Shown piece by piece: positions 50,415 through 63,000 of a DNA stretch of 64,000 bases. Under the pieces are notes generated by a model. It had not been told where the DNA came from, did no database searches, and worked only from the letters and a program-made list of their open reading frames with translations. This DNA is from Hsuehochloa calcarea (lineage: Eukaryota > Streptophyta > Magnoliopsida > Poales > Poaceae), in assembly GCA_036346395.1 (NCBI GenBank), contig CM070596.1:4814170-4878169 (forward strand), read 5' to 3'. Each line of letters opens with the position of its first letter. Within the stretch, counting starts at the first letter, position 1. The position numbers and the translations under genes are program-made.

Positions 50415-50960
50415 GCTCAACACTAGGAAGTTCCTTCTAGTGGGCAGGACCACGTGCAGAGAGGAAAGGCTTCGACTAGGTGATGTTACCATCTCCGACT
50501 AGTTTAATCGAACCAAGAACAAAGAACTTGAGTTAAGCTTAACGCCTTAGAGGACTTTAATAATTCGTTAGCCCTTTTTTGGTGGACTCGATAAGTCTTT
50601 TCCAGTAGCAAAAGTGGGAGACTGAGCAACGCTAGGAAGTTCCTTCTAGTGGGCAGGACCACGTGCAGAGAGGAAAGACTTCGACTAGGTGTATCTCTTT
50701 CTTTGACCAGTTAAAACGAAACGAGTACACCAAAGGTGGTCGAATAAATATAAGAAAGTGCACTCTGCTTAGAATATTTTTCGAAATTACTGAAAAAATA
50801 AACTAAGATGGGAAGAGTTGGCTTTGAGAACATTTCGACTAGATAGAACCCGAGCTCTCTGTATTGGCAACAAAAGTGAGTAACGAGTCGATGTTAGGAA
50901 GTTCCTTCTAGTGGGCAGGAACACATGCAGAGAGGAGAGACTTCGACTAGTTGATGTTAC
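50415..50960. repeat. Three dispersed copies of a ~65-bp motif in the Tat 3' region
   Basis: Copies near 50423, 50630 and 50893 each contain AGGAAGTTCCTTCTAGTGGG followed by CAGAGAGGAAAG and CTTCGACTAG. AGGAAGTTCCT is itself a palindrome. Between them are diverged spacers of about 200 bp. Confidence 0.85.
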
Positions 50961-51088
50961 TTGCCTTTCGACCAGTGTAAAGAAAACTGGGTGTTTTTGA
51001 ATCATAGTCGAAAGATTATAAAAGCACTACTCAAAAGTAAGACAAAAGAGGTAGAAGGAACCTGGACCTTTATTGCCTGAGGGGTTGG

Positions 51089-53864
51089 TCACACATAGAA
51101 TTTGCGTAGCTGGTCGATATTCCAATAATTTGAGAGAACCTGTCCGTCTTCCATTGCTAGTCGTACCGACCCTGGCCGAGTGACTTCAACCACTGCGTAA
51201 GGACCTTCCCACTTGGGAGAAAGTTTATTCCGATTAGACTTGGATTGGCAGAGCCTCAACACCAAGTCACCTACAGCAAGGTTGCGAGGCCGGACCTTAC
51301 GATCGTAGTATCTGCGTAGGGCTTGTTGGTAGACTGCTGAACGGATTAAGGCCATGTTTCTCCTTTCTTCGAGTAGGTTAATGTCATCGCTCGAAGTTGT
51401 TCTCGGTCGGAGTGTTGAAGGTTTCAACTCGTGTCGACCGCAATTTTAGCTCCGAGGAAGCATGGCTTCGCCCAAACACTAGAAAAATAGTGTTTCTCCT
51501 GCCGCCGACCGCTGGTCGCATTTAACCGCCCATAATACTAAGGTAATTGTTGTACCCAAGCCCCGAGCGCTTAACGAGTGGGTCAAGACTCGGTTTTAAT
51601 TCTCGTATTATTTGGTCGCTTGCTCGCTCGACCGCCCGCTGCTTTGGGGATGTGCAATGTAGCATAACATAACTTGGTACCCAACTCGCCGCAAAATTCA
51701 CAAATTTTGTACTTGCGAATTGTTTATTATTGTTCGTAATTATCCGACTTAACTCCAAATCGGCTAATTACGCATCTCATCATGAACCTTTTGTCGCTCG
51801 CTGTTATCCCAGCTGAGTTCGCTTCGATCCATTTTGTGAACGTGTCAATAGCCACAAAAGGAATTCAAACCTCCCGAGCTTTGGGAAACGGTCCTAGGAT
51901 ATCGAGACCCTGTGTCGCAAAAGGCCAAGAAAGAGGTATTGTTTGTAATGCTTGAGCCGGTTGATGTATCTGCTACCATGAAACCGACATTGGACACACT
52001 TTTTAACCACCTCTTTAGCATCGCATGCAGAGTTGTTGGCGAGAAAGCTTGTCGAAAGGCTTTACCGACCAACGCTCAGAAGAAGCATGCGTCCCACGAT
52101 GCCATGTGTATATCATGAAGGAGTGTTATTCCTTCGCTTTATGAATGCATCGCATGAGTATCCCTTGGGTTCCTCGCTTGTAGAGGACTCCTTCGACCAA
52201 AGTATACATTTTGGCTTTTCGATAAACGATCCGCCTCAAGATCATCCTCTGCACGGAACCCTTGTGAAGATACTCGAGATGGGAGTCATCCGTATCCTCG
52301 TAATCTAGTGAGGCCATCTCAATAGGAGGTGTCTCGGTTCTTCGACTGAGACGGCTTTTGGAGTTGCTCCAAGAAAACTCCTTTGGTATCGCAGATCGGA
52401 AGAAGCCATCCGAGCAAGTTGGTCCGAGGAAATTATCCTTTGAGGGATGAATTGTACCTCAAACCTAAAAATGCTTTTCTAGCTTACGATTCGATAAGTA
52501 CCGAGACATTGTCAAGTTAGAGCACCGGTACTCTTTCCGACTTGATTCACGACTAGTTGAGAGTCTCCTCTCACGAGTAGTCGACGAATCGAGAGTGCTT
52601 TTGCACTCGTATGCCACCTAGCAAACCTTCGACTCGCCACGCTGTTAGTGGCCCGAAAGTTTAATTGTATGGCATACTTTAAGGTTTCTCGGTAGGAGAT
52701 ACCAGACCACCCCATTTCGAGCCACTTAAAGTAAGAGACCCATCAAAGTACATCGTCCATCGGTCGTCGGAATCAGATCGGGATCCCGAACAGTTCAGAT
52801 TTGTCCATTCGGCGACAAAGTCCGCCAAGATCCGATTTTCTCGCCGTCGACACGAATGGAGGTCGAACTCCCAAGTTCGATCGACCATTTTGCCATGCGC
52901 CCCATTGTTTCCTTATTATGGAGGATCGCTCCCAAAGGAAACTCGACGACACACACTATTTTGTGCGCCAAAATAATACCGCAGCTTCTCGAAGACATGA
53001 GGAGGGCATATAGAAGTTTTTGACCCGAGGTAATGCTCCTTAGGCCCGTAAAACTTCGCTGATAGTAAACCGGTCGTTGTTTCGCCACGCTCTACGACCA
53101 AGATCGCGCTTGTCGCTCGTGGCGTGGCGGCTAGGTAAATTAAGAGCGCCTCTTCCGGTTTTGGAGAAACCGTAACAGAGCACTCGAAAGGTACCTCTTG
53201 ACATCCTCGAAGGCTGCTTGCCTCGCTCGACCACTCAAAACCTTCGTGTCTCCCGAGAAGTTTAAAGAAAGGTAGTCCTTTTCTCCTAGTCGTGCGATGA
53301 AACGACTTAAAGCCGCCATGCACCCAAAGTGAGTTTCGGACTTCCTTTTTGTGGCCTGAGGGCGATTTGGAGGATGGCCTTTATTTTTCAGATTTGCTTC
53401 GATCCTCGCTCGATACTAGGAATCCAAGCAATTTTCTCAAGAAATTCAACACACACTTCTGGATTAAGTTTTAAGCAGTGCTTTCTGAGGTTGTCGAATG
53501 TTTCTTGTAGGTCAGTGATATGATTAAGTTTCTTAATGCTTTTTACGATTAGATCATCAACATAGGCTTCCATATTCCGGCCTAATTGAGATGAAAAAGT
53601 CGATTGCATCAAGCGTTGAAAAGAAGCACCGGCATTTTTTAGACCAAATGGCATTTTGACATAGCAAAAGGTACCAAATGGTGTAATGAATGCGGTTTTT
53701 TCTTCATCGTTTAGGCATATATTGATCTGGTGGTATCCAGAATATGCATCTAAAAAACTTAATATTTCACAACCTACAGTAGAATCAACCAAATGATCGA
53801 TACGAGGTAAAGAAAAATCATCTTTTGGACAAGCTTTATTAAGATCAGTGAAGTCTACGCACAT
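51089..53864 (-). pseudogene. Tat pol: RT, RNase H, integrase
   Basis: On the minus strand: RT with SFLDAYSGYHQINI, MPFGLKNAGASFQRLMQ and the catalytic-box variant YVDDLIVKS (53760-53550), RNase H with DGSLTLSGS and RGDSQLVVNQV (about 52750-52540), integrase zinc-finger region (about 52000), core fragments (about 51700) and the integrase C-terminal LSPKWEGPYAVVEVTRPG (about 51210) ending DQLRKFYV at 51089. The blocks lie in different frames with stops between them, and long spans (52900-53390) read only as damaged fragments. No active polymerase is expected. Confidence 0.82.
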
Positions 53865-54315
53865 ACGTCATTTGCCGTTTGACTTCTTGACCATTACAGG
53901 GTTAGCCAACCACTCTGGGTGGTTGACTTCTCTTATAAAGCCCGCTTAAGTAGCTTATCCAATTCGATTTAATAGCATCTCGTCGATCAGGCAAATCTCC
54001 GTAATTTTTGTTTTACGGTACTTTATCAGTAAAGCTAGCTTGTGCTCGATCACCTCCCGGGACTCGGGCATGTCGGATGCTTGCCACGCCAAGACATCCG
54101 CGTTAGCTCTGAGGAAGGTGATGAGGGTGTCTTCCTATTTGGGTCGGAAGTCTCCCGATGCGAGCAGCCTTGAGGGTTTCTCTGCGCCCGAGGAACCTCT
54201 TTGACTTGGTCGCTCGGCTTTGATGCGACTTTAGGCTTCGACTTGCTAGTCGAAGGTCGACTTTCTTCTCGAGTTGGTATTTGACCAACCATCTCGAGGA
54301 TCGACGGCCGCAGCT

Positions 54316-54924
54316 TTACGCCATCTTCTTGTCACAATGAATTGTGATCACTCCTTTGGGACCTGGCATCTTAAGACATTGATACCCATAATGAGTAGCC
54401 ATTAAGAATTTTGCCAAAGCTGGTCGTCCGAGTATGGCGTTATATGCTGTATCGAAATCGACCACATCAAAGGAGATTTTCTCTGTCCTGAAATTACTTG
54501 GTGAACCAAATGTTAAAGGAAGAGAAACTTGGCCAATGGGTTTGGCCGAAGACCCCGGTACAATTCCATGAAAAGAGTATCGTACCGGTCTTACCTTTGT
54601 CCTGGGTACTTGCATCTCGTCCAGGGCATTAGTAAACATTATGTTCAAGGAACTGCCACCATCAACCAAAACTCGATTGACCCGACAATTGTTGATGGTG
54701 GGTTCGACCACAATCGGATATCGACCTGATCGATTCGAAGTTATCGGGCAGTCACCCTTCTCAAAAGAAATGGTAACTTCCGACCACTTCGGTAAATTAT
54801 TGACAAGAGGAGTATCTATAGAGTTTACCTCTCGTCCGGCAGCTTTAAGTTGTCGTTTTGACTCGTATGTCGATGATCCTCCGTAGATGTGCTTAACGGT
54901 ATGTTGCGGATCTTGGAACGGCAT
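54316..54924 (-). pseudogene. Tat aspartic protease region
   Basis: An open stretch of 202 codons with VNRVLVDGGSSLNIMF, carrying an Asp-Gly-Gly in place of the usual Asp-Ser/Thr-Gly as is common in Tat elements, and AYNAILGRPALAKF, the flap-following ILGR(P/Q) motif. It cleaves the element polyprotein. It is open by itself but cut off from RT by stops and frameshifts (53865-54315). Confidence 0.8.
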
Positions 54925-54931
54925 CTCTTCA

Positions 54932-56530
54932 TCATCTGACGACTTTTGGCCACTCGTATTCCCTACCCGCCGAGTGGGAGTGGTTCTTGTCGTTGTAGTA
55001 GTCCTCGAGCTTTCTTTGGAAAACTCTAGCTAATGAGGTCGTGTCCTTCCTTTTATGAAAAGGACACCACCTTGGTTTGTCGTTCTTTCGATCAGGGCGC
55101 TTACCTTTGCCTTGATCAGGGTACGACTTGGTGATTCGTGGCTCTTTATCTTTCACAGCCAAGACCTCCTTGAAACCACTGGTTTGTGATTTTTGACCCT
55201 TTATCTTATTCTTGGACTTCTTTGCTTTCTTGTCCTTTTTTCCACCAACTTCACCTGGCTCTCGAGGAGTATTTGTTTCGATCAATAGTGTTGTTCCACT
55301 CGACCGCCTCGAAGCGATGATATCGATCACCATCTCAAGAGCTCAAAGAACAGCGTTGGGAGGATTCAAAACAATATCCTCTGTTATCCTTCTACTACGG
55401 ACTCCTTGCTTAAAAGCCCTGATAACTGATGAATCGGAAATTTCTGGAATTGAATTACGAACCTGACTAAAGCGCTTGATGAATTGACGCAAAGTCTCGT
55501 TGTTGTTCTCGCTTTATCCGGCAAGTCGCCTTCCTTTCCGTATGGTTGTATGTGCCTTGGAAATTCGCCAGTAGAAGGTCGCAGAGGTGTTGCCAAGAGT
55601 AGATCGACTCGAGTGGTTGGTTTAATAACCACGATCGAGCGGATCCTTCAAGCACAGTCGGAAGGTAATTTGCCTTTACATGCTCTCCTCCTCCTGCTGC
55701 TCGGAAAGTCATGTATAGATTTAAAGAAATTCGATGGGATTTTGAGATCCATCAAACTTCTCCATGTTTACTGGTCGAAAATGAGGTGGCGAACAATGTA
55801 ATGTAATGTCGAGGATTTCCTCGCCATCATAGTATTGGTTCGCTCACATCGATGATGCCCTTGCCATTATCACAAGGGGCGCAGCGTGATCTTCGGGGAG
55901 TGTTCTTATCTCGGCCTCCATAAGGCTGACCCTGATCTGAGGGAAGGACGAAGACCTCCCGTTGATGATTCTCACTTGCGCTTGAGGCCTCCCCGCTTGA
56001 GGAGTACTCGAGAGACACATCTGGCGACTTGGAGTAACCCCTCCGGTAGGGAACTCGGTTATAATCGTCTCCGTCCGCAAATGAGATCTGCGGAGGCGGT
56101 CAATTTACGTAAAAGCATGCTTGATCCCACTCCCTCTGGAGTTATCCTGAGAGAGAGGATCACCAGATGTTGGTGGAGTCCTGGAATGGTGGCTCTCAGA
56201 ACTTGTCTCACCGGGTCGGACCGTCTTAGGGGGACTTGAACACTTGGAGGAAAAACTCTCGTCGTGTTGTAAGTCCTTCTAGGTACAGTTCTGGTCTGAT
56301 TGACCCTTGTCCTTTGAGGGAATTGGCTCCTCTGTTGGACGTATTGTTGTGGGGGATAAGGATCCCTCCTCAACTCCATCGATGGGATGGTTTCCTGGAG
56401 AATGATCTCCAGAGGCGACATCACCATCAGAGGGTGCATCACTCGGCTTGTAGTTGAAACCGGCATCCATGTCGACGTCTACGTAATCTACCAAGTCAAA
56501 CCAGTTCTCCTCGTTCCATTCCCCTGCCAT
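54932..56530 (-). pseudogene. Tat gag, frameshifted
   Basis: Starts MAGEWNEENWFDLVDYVDV at 56530, 73 bp inside the 5' LTR, with an acidic Ser/Pro-rich N-terminus; the capsid-like block NYLPTVLEGSARSWLLNQ is near 55690, and a Lys-rich tail (KKDKKAKKSKNKIK) near 55240, followed by WCPFHKRK near 55060, a degenerate knuckle. Several frame changes break it. Confidence 0.78.
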
Positions 56531-56603
56531 GAGTGCATGAGATTTGGAAAAAGAGAGTATGTTGACAAGAGATTACCGGAAGATCCCCACGGTCGGCGCC
56601 AAC

Positions 56604-57501
56604 TGTCGGTGTTTTAGAACCGATCTTACGTAAAGATTGTTTGATTCGGGGGGTCTCCTAGAGATGAAATCACGCATAGCGATTGACACGGGATTTTTAT
56701 ACAGGTTCGGGCCTTCTCCGGAGAGAATAACAACCCTACTCCCTGTGTGTGGTATTGATCAGATTCTCAACAATCAAGCTAGAGGCTAAGACTATTACAA
56801 AGAACAGTACTTGTATTTCTCCTTGATTGTCCTTGATTGGCTCTGTTTTTCCCTCCCTTTGTCCTTCTGATTGATGCCTTTATATAGTCGTGAAGGAGTA
56901 GCCGTTTTCCCCTGCTGAAGAGGCGCCTAATCAAGTCAGTAATGGGCACATGATGGCAGTAATTACCGGCGTAGTGGCTCCTTCACGCCGTTTGGCAGTT
57001 ATCTTTCAGAGGTAATGGGGTATTTAAGCACTATTACTGCGCGGAATAATAGTGCATGTGGACCGTCTGGATTCCTTAATCAACTGGACCCACTCGCTTG
57101 TATTATAAGGTGGTCGTGGTTGACTTGGTCGTAGCAGGACTTACGACTAGGTACAAGTCGTAGTAGAACTTACGACTGGATAATAGTTGTAGAAGGACTT
57201 ACGACTAGGTACGTGTCGTAGCAGAACTTACGACTGGGCAGTAGTCGTAGAAAGACTTACGACTGGGTAATGGTCGTAGAAGGACTTACGACCAGGTAGT
57301 GGTCGTAGAAGGACTTACGACCATGACATAGTCGTAGTAAGACTTACGACTATGGGGGTGATTGTAGGAGAACTTACGATCACTTGGTAGGCCTCTCCCT
57401 TATAAATATAAGGGGTACTTCTGGGGACTACATGACATCATATTTACCCATAATAAGAATTATAGATAAAAGATAAAATGAGGATTATCAGATCCTCGTC
57501 A
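56604..57501 (-). repeat. 5' LTR of the large Tat element
   Basis: 898 bp, TGTCGGTG to CCTCGTCA on the plus strand, with the primer-binding site on the inner side (56583-56603). It contains nine GTCGTAG/CTTACGAC units and a CTTATAAATATAAGG palindrome near 57398, whose TATAAAT may be the promoter box of the minus-strand transcript or of antisense transcription. Confidence 0.92.
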
Positions 57502-59150
57502 CAACTATTGTGTTGCACACATGAAATCAAAATGTTTCATAAGTAGGTTTAAAATGTTGCAAATTTATTGATATTGCAAACAATTATTGTTGGGTGTTTC
57601 CACTATTGTTTTTAAATATTGCAATGTTGTAACATTGATATTTGTTTTTTTTTTATATTTGAATTAGTTTTCATGCATTTTTGGTGAGAATTTGATATAT
57701 TTTTTTCCTTTTTTTGGCATTGTATTTATCATTTGCTCGTTTTGTTGCAAAGATCGGGCGGAGGAGTTTTATGGGGGATTTGTTACTGTCGGGCGGGGGA
57801 GGGGGCGATGTTGCAAGCTTGTGTTAGGAGGAAAGTGAAAACGTGTGAGATCGGGCGACGAGCGAGTTCGGATGGAGGAGTTATGAGGATGTGTTGTTGT
57901 CTGGTGCGCGTGATGTTGCAAGTTTGTGTCGGGAGGAAAGTGAAAACACGTGAGATCAGACGGCTGAGCATCATAATGCCAGATCGGACAGCAAGGAGTG
58001 GCGTATGACGCTGACACTCAAAACGTACGTCCGAGCGCTAGTCGCGTTCTTTATCGAAATATAAACCATGTATATAATGTAAGATGACCACCCTAATAAA
58101 CATACATTGTAGTTGCGTGATGGGCATCTAAGACGATAATATGTTTCTCTAAAGTTGCTCCGTGTGTTTATCACGTGAAGCACACTACTCAATAATGCTT
58201 ATAATACATATTTTTTAAAAAATAATAATACATTTTTAAAAAGAATTACATAAATAAATATTCAAGAAAGAAAATACAAAACTAGATCTCTATCGCTAAT
58301 TGAAATGGCGACGGAGACTTCTCCAGTGGCATATGTTCCATTCAAACAAGAGTAATCTAGAGATTCAACCCCTGGAGACAAAGCTGAATTGGCGACAAAG
58401 GCATGTTCCATGGGCGACAGAGCTTTGTTTCATAGGCGATATGATCCTTATCACCAATTGAAATAACGATAGATCCCTGTCGCCAACTCAATTGACGGCA
58501 GAGGGTTAGTTTTGTAAAAAAGAGATCCATGTAGTTTTTCTTGTCGCTGTTACATCCTTAATCTCTTTCGTGGTCACCGGTAGCGGAACTAGATAAGAGG
58601 TAGGATAAGTTTCCAACCTACGCTTATAAACCACTGAGCTAGGGCGAAAGAGCAGCAAAAAGTTGTAGAGTACCAAAAGGTTCTTCTCTAATCCACTACT
58701 AGAGACCACCGAGCTAGGGCAAGTATTGTCTAATTCTATTTGAATAGATCATCGAGTACGATAAAACGCACAGTAAACATGCTATCAAATTGGTTTTAGA
58801 TAGTAGTACGTAGCTACAGACATATTACAACATAGTTGGATTGTAATAATATAAAGCAGTTAATATTGACAAGATCGATAGTTAGGTTACGATTGAGCTG
58901 GACGTAGCAGGAGGAGAGAGAGAGAAATGTGTCATAGCAAGACGTGAGAGGCGCAGACCATTTCACACAACAGGCGCGGACCATCGCCTGTGTGTTTCAA
59001 GTGTGAATTTTTCTCTTGCGACTACTTGCATGTCAAGCAGATTTGCAATTAGCATTCTACAATTAATGGAATCGGATAGCTATTATTCTGGTTTGAATGG
59101 ACAACGAAATGTAACATTTGTAGTTTGTCGAATTCCACAATTAATAGAGT
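57502..59150. other. Right flank of the Tat element, no gene recognised
   Basis: TTGTTGCAA-rich DNA, then a 105-bp imperfect tandem repeat (about 57806-57910 and 57911-58010) built on GATGTTGCAAG(C/T)TTGTGT and GGAGGAAAGTGAAAAC. From 58280 to 58510 short GGCGACA/TGTCGCC motifs recur with AATTGA, and a CCAC(T/C)GAGCTAGGGC repeat appears at about 58630 and 58704. The composition suggests a decayed DNA transposon, but no ends were found. Confidence 0.5.
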
Positions 59151-60099
59151 ATTTTAGTAATTAATGATAATAGTCGTGTGGACTAATATTTTTCATGAGT
59201 TGGTGAAACATTTTGAATCTCATTATGACGAAGACTTGGGATACCATCATATGTTGATAAAGCATTAAGATAAGATAATGAAGTGGAGAAAATCATCATG
59301 TGTTGATGATATTCAAGCTAAGATCTCGAACTTGGAGTGGAGATATGTGTCATCAAGTGATCACTCTAAGATGTATACTAAGGCAAATGTATAACTAGCA
59401 TAGGCTAAGGATGTGTTCTTAGTCTTTTACCGGTCTCGGTGTTTGTGTGGAGATCGGATTGCTAGTATAGGTTGTTTACTATTAAGAGGGGTCTTGACTA
59501 GTAGCTTGAGTGTGTTATGTGTTGATAGCTCTTAGTGCTTGCTCTAGCTCTCCATAACATGTTGCCGATATTTACGAATATGTTTTGCAAATAGTTGAGA
59601 CTCATGCATAATCATTATAGCATGTGACTTTAGTTTACGAATACGTTTTACAAATGGTTTAAGTCTACGTACCAATTTCCTTGCAGCATGATTCTAAAAG
59701 TCGGCAACTGTGTTTTGCACTTTATTGAGAATCGTGCTTTCATCCCTTGTTTGCATCACACATCAATTAGCAAATGTGTTTTGCAATATTGAGTTGAAGC
59801 AAAATGCAAAATCTATTTTTCCAGTGTTTGGTGGTCTGACCGCTGGCCTAGGGCGGTCTGACCGACCTTGAGGGGTGAGACCGAGCTGAGTGCCAGTCCG
59901 TTTGTCCTGGCGGTTTAACCTCTAATTGTGACCAGCCTGACCGGTGGGATCCTAGTCTGACTACCATGTGTTGACCAGTCTGACTGGCCCTATGGTCAGT
60001 CACCCTGGTTAGCTTTTTCTTGAGAAGCATGTTGCTCTAGATGGCTTGGCTCCTCTGTGGAGCCGTCTGACCGCCACGGGCGATCTAACCGGCTCTTGT

Positions 60100-63000
60100 T
60101 GTAGCATCAAGGGTAACCGACTAGAGGGGGGGTGAATAGGAGGTTTTTAAAATCCTCACCTAATAACAATTTTTTATCTCAATTAAGAGCTAGACAAAAC
60201 TAGATACAATTATAGCTAGACAATTTGTTGGACCGAAAAGACGACTAGAGGGGGGTGAATAGGAGCACACTTACTTTTTCACAAATAATTGATTCAATAA
60301 AACTTTACTCCAGTAGGTATAGAAGCTATGAAGATCAGTATATCAGTACAGCGGAAGACTAATATTGAATTCAATAAAACCCCTAAGCAAAAACGACAAA
60401 ATCAACAAAGATTAATGCAACTCAATACATCACGGTCGATCATTGGCTCAAGGGCGATCGGACCGATTTTCACGATCGGCCAGGTGGCTACGCAAGCGAT
60501 CGACCACGGCTCAAGAACGAAACAGATCGGCTCGATGATGAAGATGAAAATAGATGAAACTTTTGATCTACTAATACAAACTTGATAAAACTTGAAACAC
60601 ATCTTCTCTATGATAACAGGGACCTATTCCAATAGAAGATTATGATAATTCTAGAAAGAATAGCGATCCTTTTCGATTTGATTGAAGAAGGGTTCAAAAC
60701 CGGATCAAAGCGAAAACTTGATCCAAGATCTTACTCGTGGGTGATTGATGATCAAGATGATCGTAAATAGATTCCCACACGTCACAGCAAGCTAAATCAC
60801 GTGGAGAATTCAATCAAAAACTCACGAATCAAAGAAAGACACAAAATCATCAAATAGAGAGAAAGAACGCAGTGAGACAAAACATTGATCAAACTTTCCT
60901 TTGATTGATTGATATGATATGGGCTTACAGCCTCTCCATCAATGGAGGACAATGTTCAATCCAAGAGCACGAAAATCACATAAAAACATCAAGAACCCTA
61001 GCCTCCACAAAAGCTCTCCCAAAGAAAATTATGGTTTACAAAAATAGCAAAAGAGACGAAGCCAAGGTGCAGCCACCTCCTTCCCCTTTTATAGTGGAGG
61101 TTTAGACCTTCTAGAAGTTTGACTCTATTTGGGCTCCCGTTAAGACACAAAACAAACAAGACACATACGCACACATTTTAATACGCCGTCTTTAACACCC
61201 CTTGACCTAACTAGCTACACCTTGCGTCATCTTGCGCCTCGGATTAGCTAATAGATCACCCTTGTCCATTTTGCACCACGCTTGAGTACTTTGACCTCAC
61301 CTGGCATCGTCGATCGTTCTGAACCTCAGCTCTCCAAGTCTAGTCCCGATCATCCTCGCCGTTGACCACCAAGCAACCTGCTCAACAATAGACAAGTAAA
61401 CTGAATTTGGGAACAAGTTCTTCACAACTTGACCCATGTTAGTCAAAACATGCATCATGCAACATATATGCCCTGAACCTCATGACTTTGACCTAACAAC
61501 CGAATATCGCCGCCACGACGGGCGACGACCCAAGTGACAACCGGCCGATCGCCTCGAGGACGGCCCGATCGCCACACCTGGCCGGTCAGACCACTAGTAA
61601 AGACTTAGCCGATTTTTAACCTCTGAAAACCGAAACCTACTGGAAATTTTAAACTAATAGAACTTTTCACTGGAGACTCCAAAAATTATGGGACAAAGTG
61701 CAATAGAATCCCCGCTCTTGCCTACACCCTCTATTTTTGGCCCAGCTCAATCCAACACTTTCTGACAATGGCCGGTCCGACCGCCCCTTATAAACCGGTC
61801 GGACCGATTTGGGATCGGTCGACCACAGACTGGCCGGCCGACCGGTTCGTATATGATGAATTGAACCTTTGCCGAAAACACATGAAATGACAAACCGTAA
61901 ACGCCATTGCCAATTGTCACATCATCCTAAGAATTGGAGTATATCCCCATGATATCCACACAATTCTACACAAGTAAAATACTATAATTGTAAATGCGGA
62001 AAAGTAAAGATAAGAAATTGAATCACAATGGAGACAAAGAAGTTTTTCCCGTAGTATCGAAGACTTGCCAGTCTTCACTAGTCCACGTTGATGAAGCTTG
62101 AACAAATCAAGTTGGCTCCACGAATTAAGCCTCACCCTCGATCACTATAGTCGCTCTACCACCGCTCTGGAGTTGGTGAGCACCACACCAATCACAATCC
62201 TCACCGGGTCACTTCACAAGCTTCTTGAAGTGATCACTGCACAGCTTCTCCAAGTTGTCTAGGTGCCGGCAAGAACCAAGAATAATAAATAGCAGCTCTT
62301 GCTTTAAGACTATCAAGTGCCAAAAGATCAACTAATGAATGCTATGCACTTGACTAGCTCTCAACTACCTCAAAGAGTGAATTGAATGCAAATGAGTAGA
62401 AGAGAGCACCAAAACCTCAAGAGTATTCAATATGATCAAAGGTTGCTACTTTGGTGCAGGTGGGGGTGTATTTATAACCTCCAACCACAAACTAGCCGTT
62501 ACGACCGTATTCCTAAAAAATCAGGATTTGCGGTAGTACCGCAGTTGAAACCCAATACTACCGATCTTCAGCTCAACGGTCGGAACAGTAACAATTAATG
62601 CTCTGAACTAGTCGTTACAGAAAAATTTACGGTACTACCGCCAACTATAAATCGGTACTACCGCATCGCGGTTGTACTGCTCGGCTAGAGTTCAAGAATT
62701 CTCAAAAACACCTTCTCTGGAAAACTCGTACCGTCAAGTAAACTTCGGTAGTACCGCGCTCTGGTAGTACTGCTCAGGGATTTGTGGTCATACCGATCCA
62801 AAGGAGATCAAAACTCTAAAAACATGTTCTCTATAATATACATACCGCCATGTATTTTTTGGTACTATCGACTTGCGGTGGTACCGCAATTAAAATGCGG
62901 TCATTCCGATTTTCAGAGAGTAGCAAACCACTTGAAAACACACTCTATGCATTTTACATACCGCCATACATTTTGCTGTACTACCGACCTGCGGTAGTAC

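Larger units (their letters stand above)
45126..57501 (-). mobile_element. Tat/RIRE2-like Ty3/gypsy retrotransposon, 12.4 kb, rearranged
   Basis: LTRs at 56604-57501 (5') and 45126-46022 (3'), with the 5-bp duplication CAACT outside both (45121-45125 and 57502-57506). On the minus strand: primer-binding site just inside 56604 (TTGGCGCCGACCGTGGGGAT), gag, protease, RT, RNase H, integrase, a long 3' region with tandem repeats, and a spliced antisense gene (plus strand 46390-50012). LTRs differ by only a few percent, so it is fairly young, yet pol is broken. 46023-46356 is not element sequence but a copy of the right flank, so the 3' end of the internal region, with its polypurine tract, is missing. 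Confidence 0.9.

Noticed and set aside
57733..58008. Cys/Arg-rich ORF of 91 codons
   Set aside because: Produced by the 105-bp tandem repeat; the repeated pattern is in the DNA and no protein family fits.
59848..60585. Short ORFs in the LTRs near the right edge
   Set aside because: They lie in non-coding LTR sequence, have no family resemblance and are crossed by LTR boundaries.
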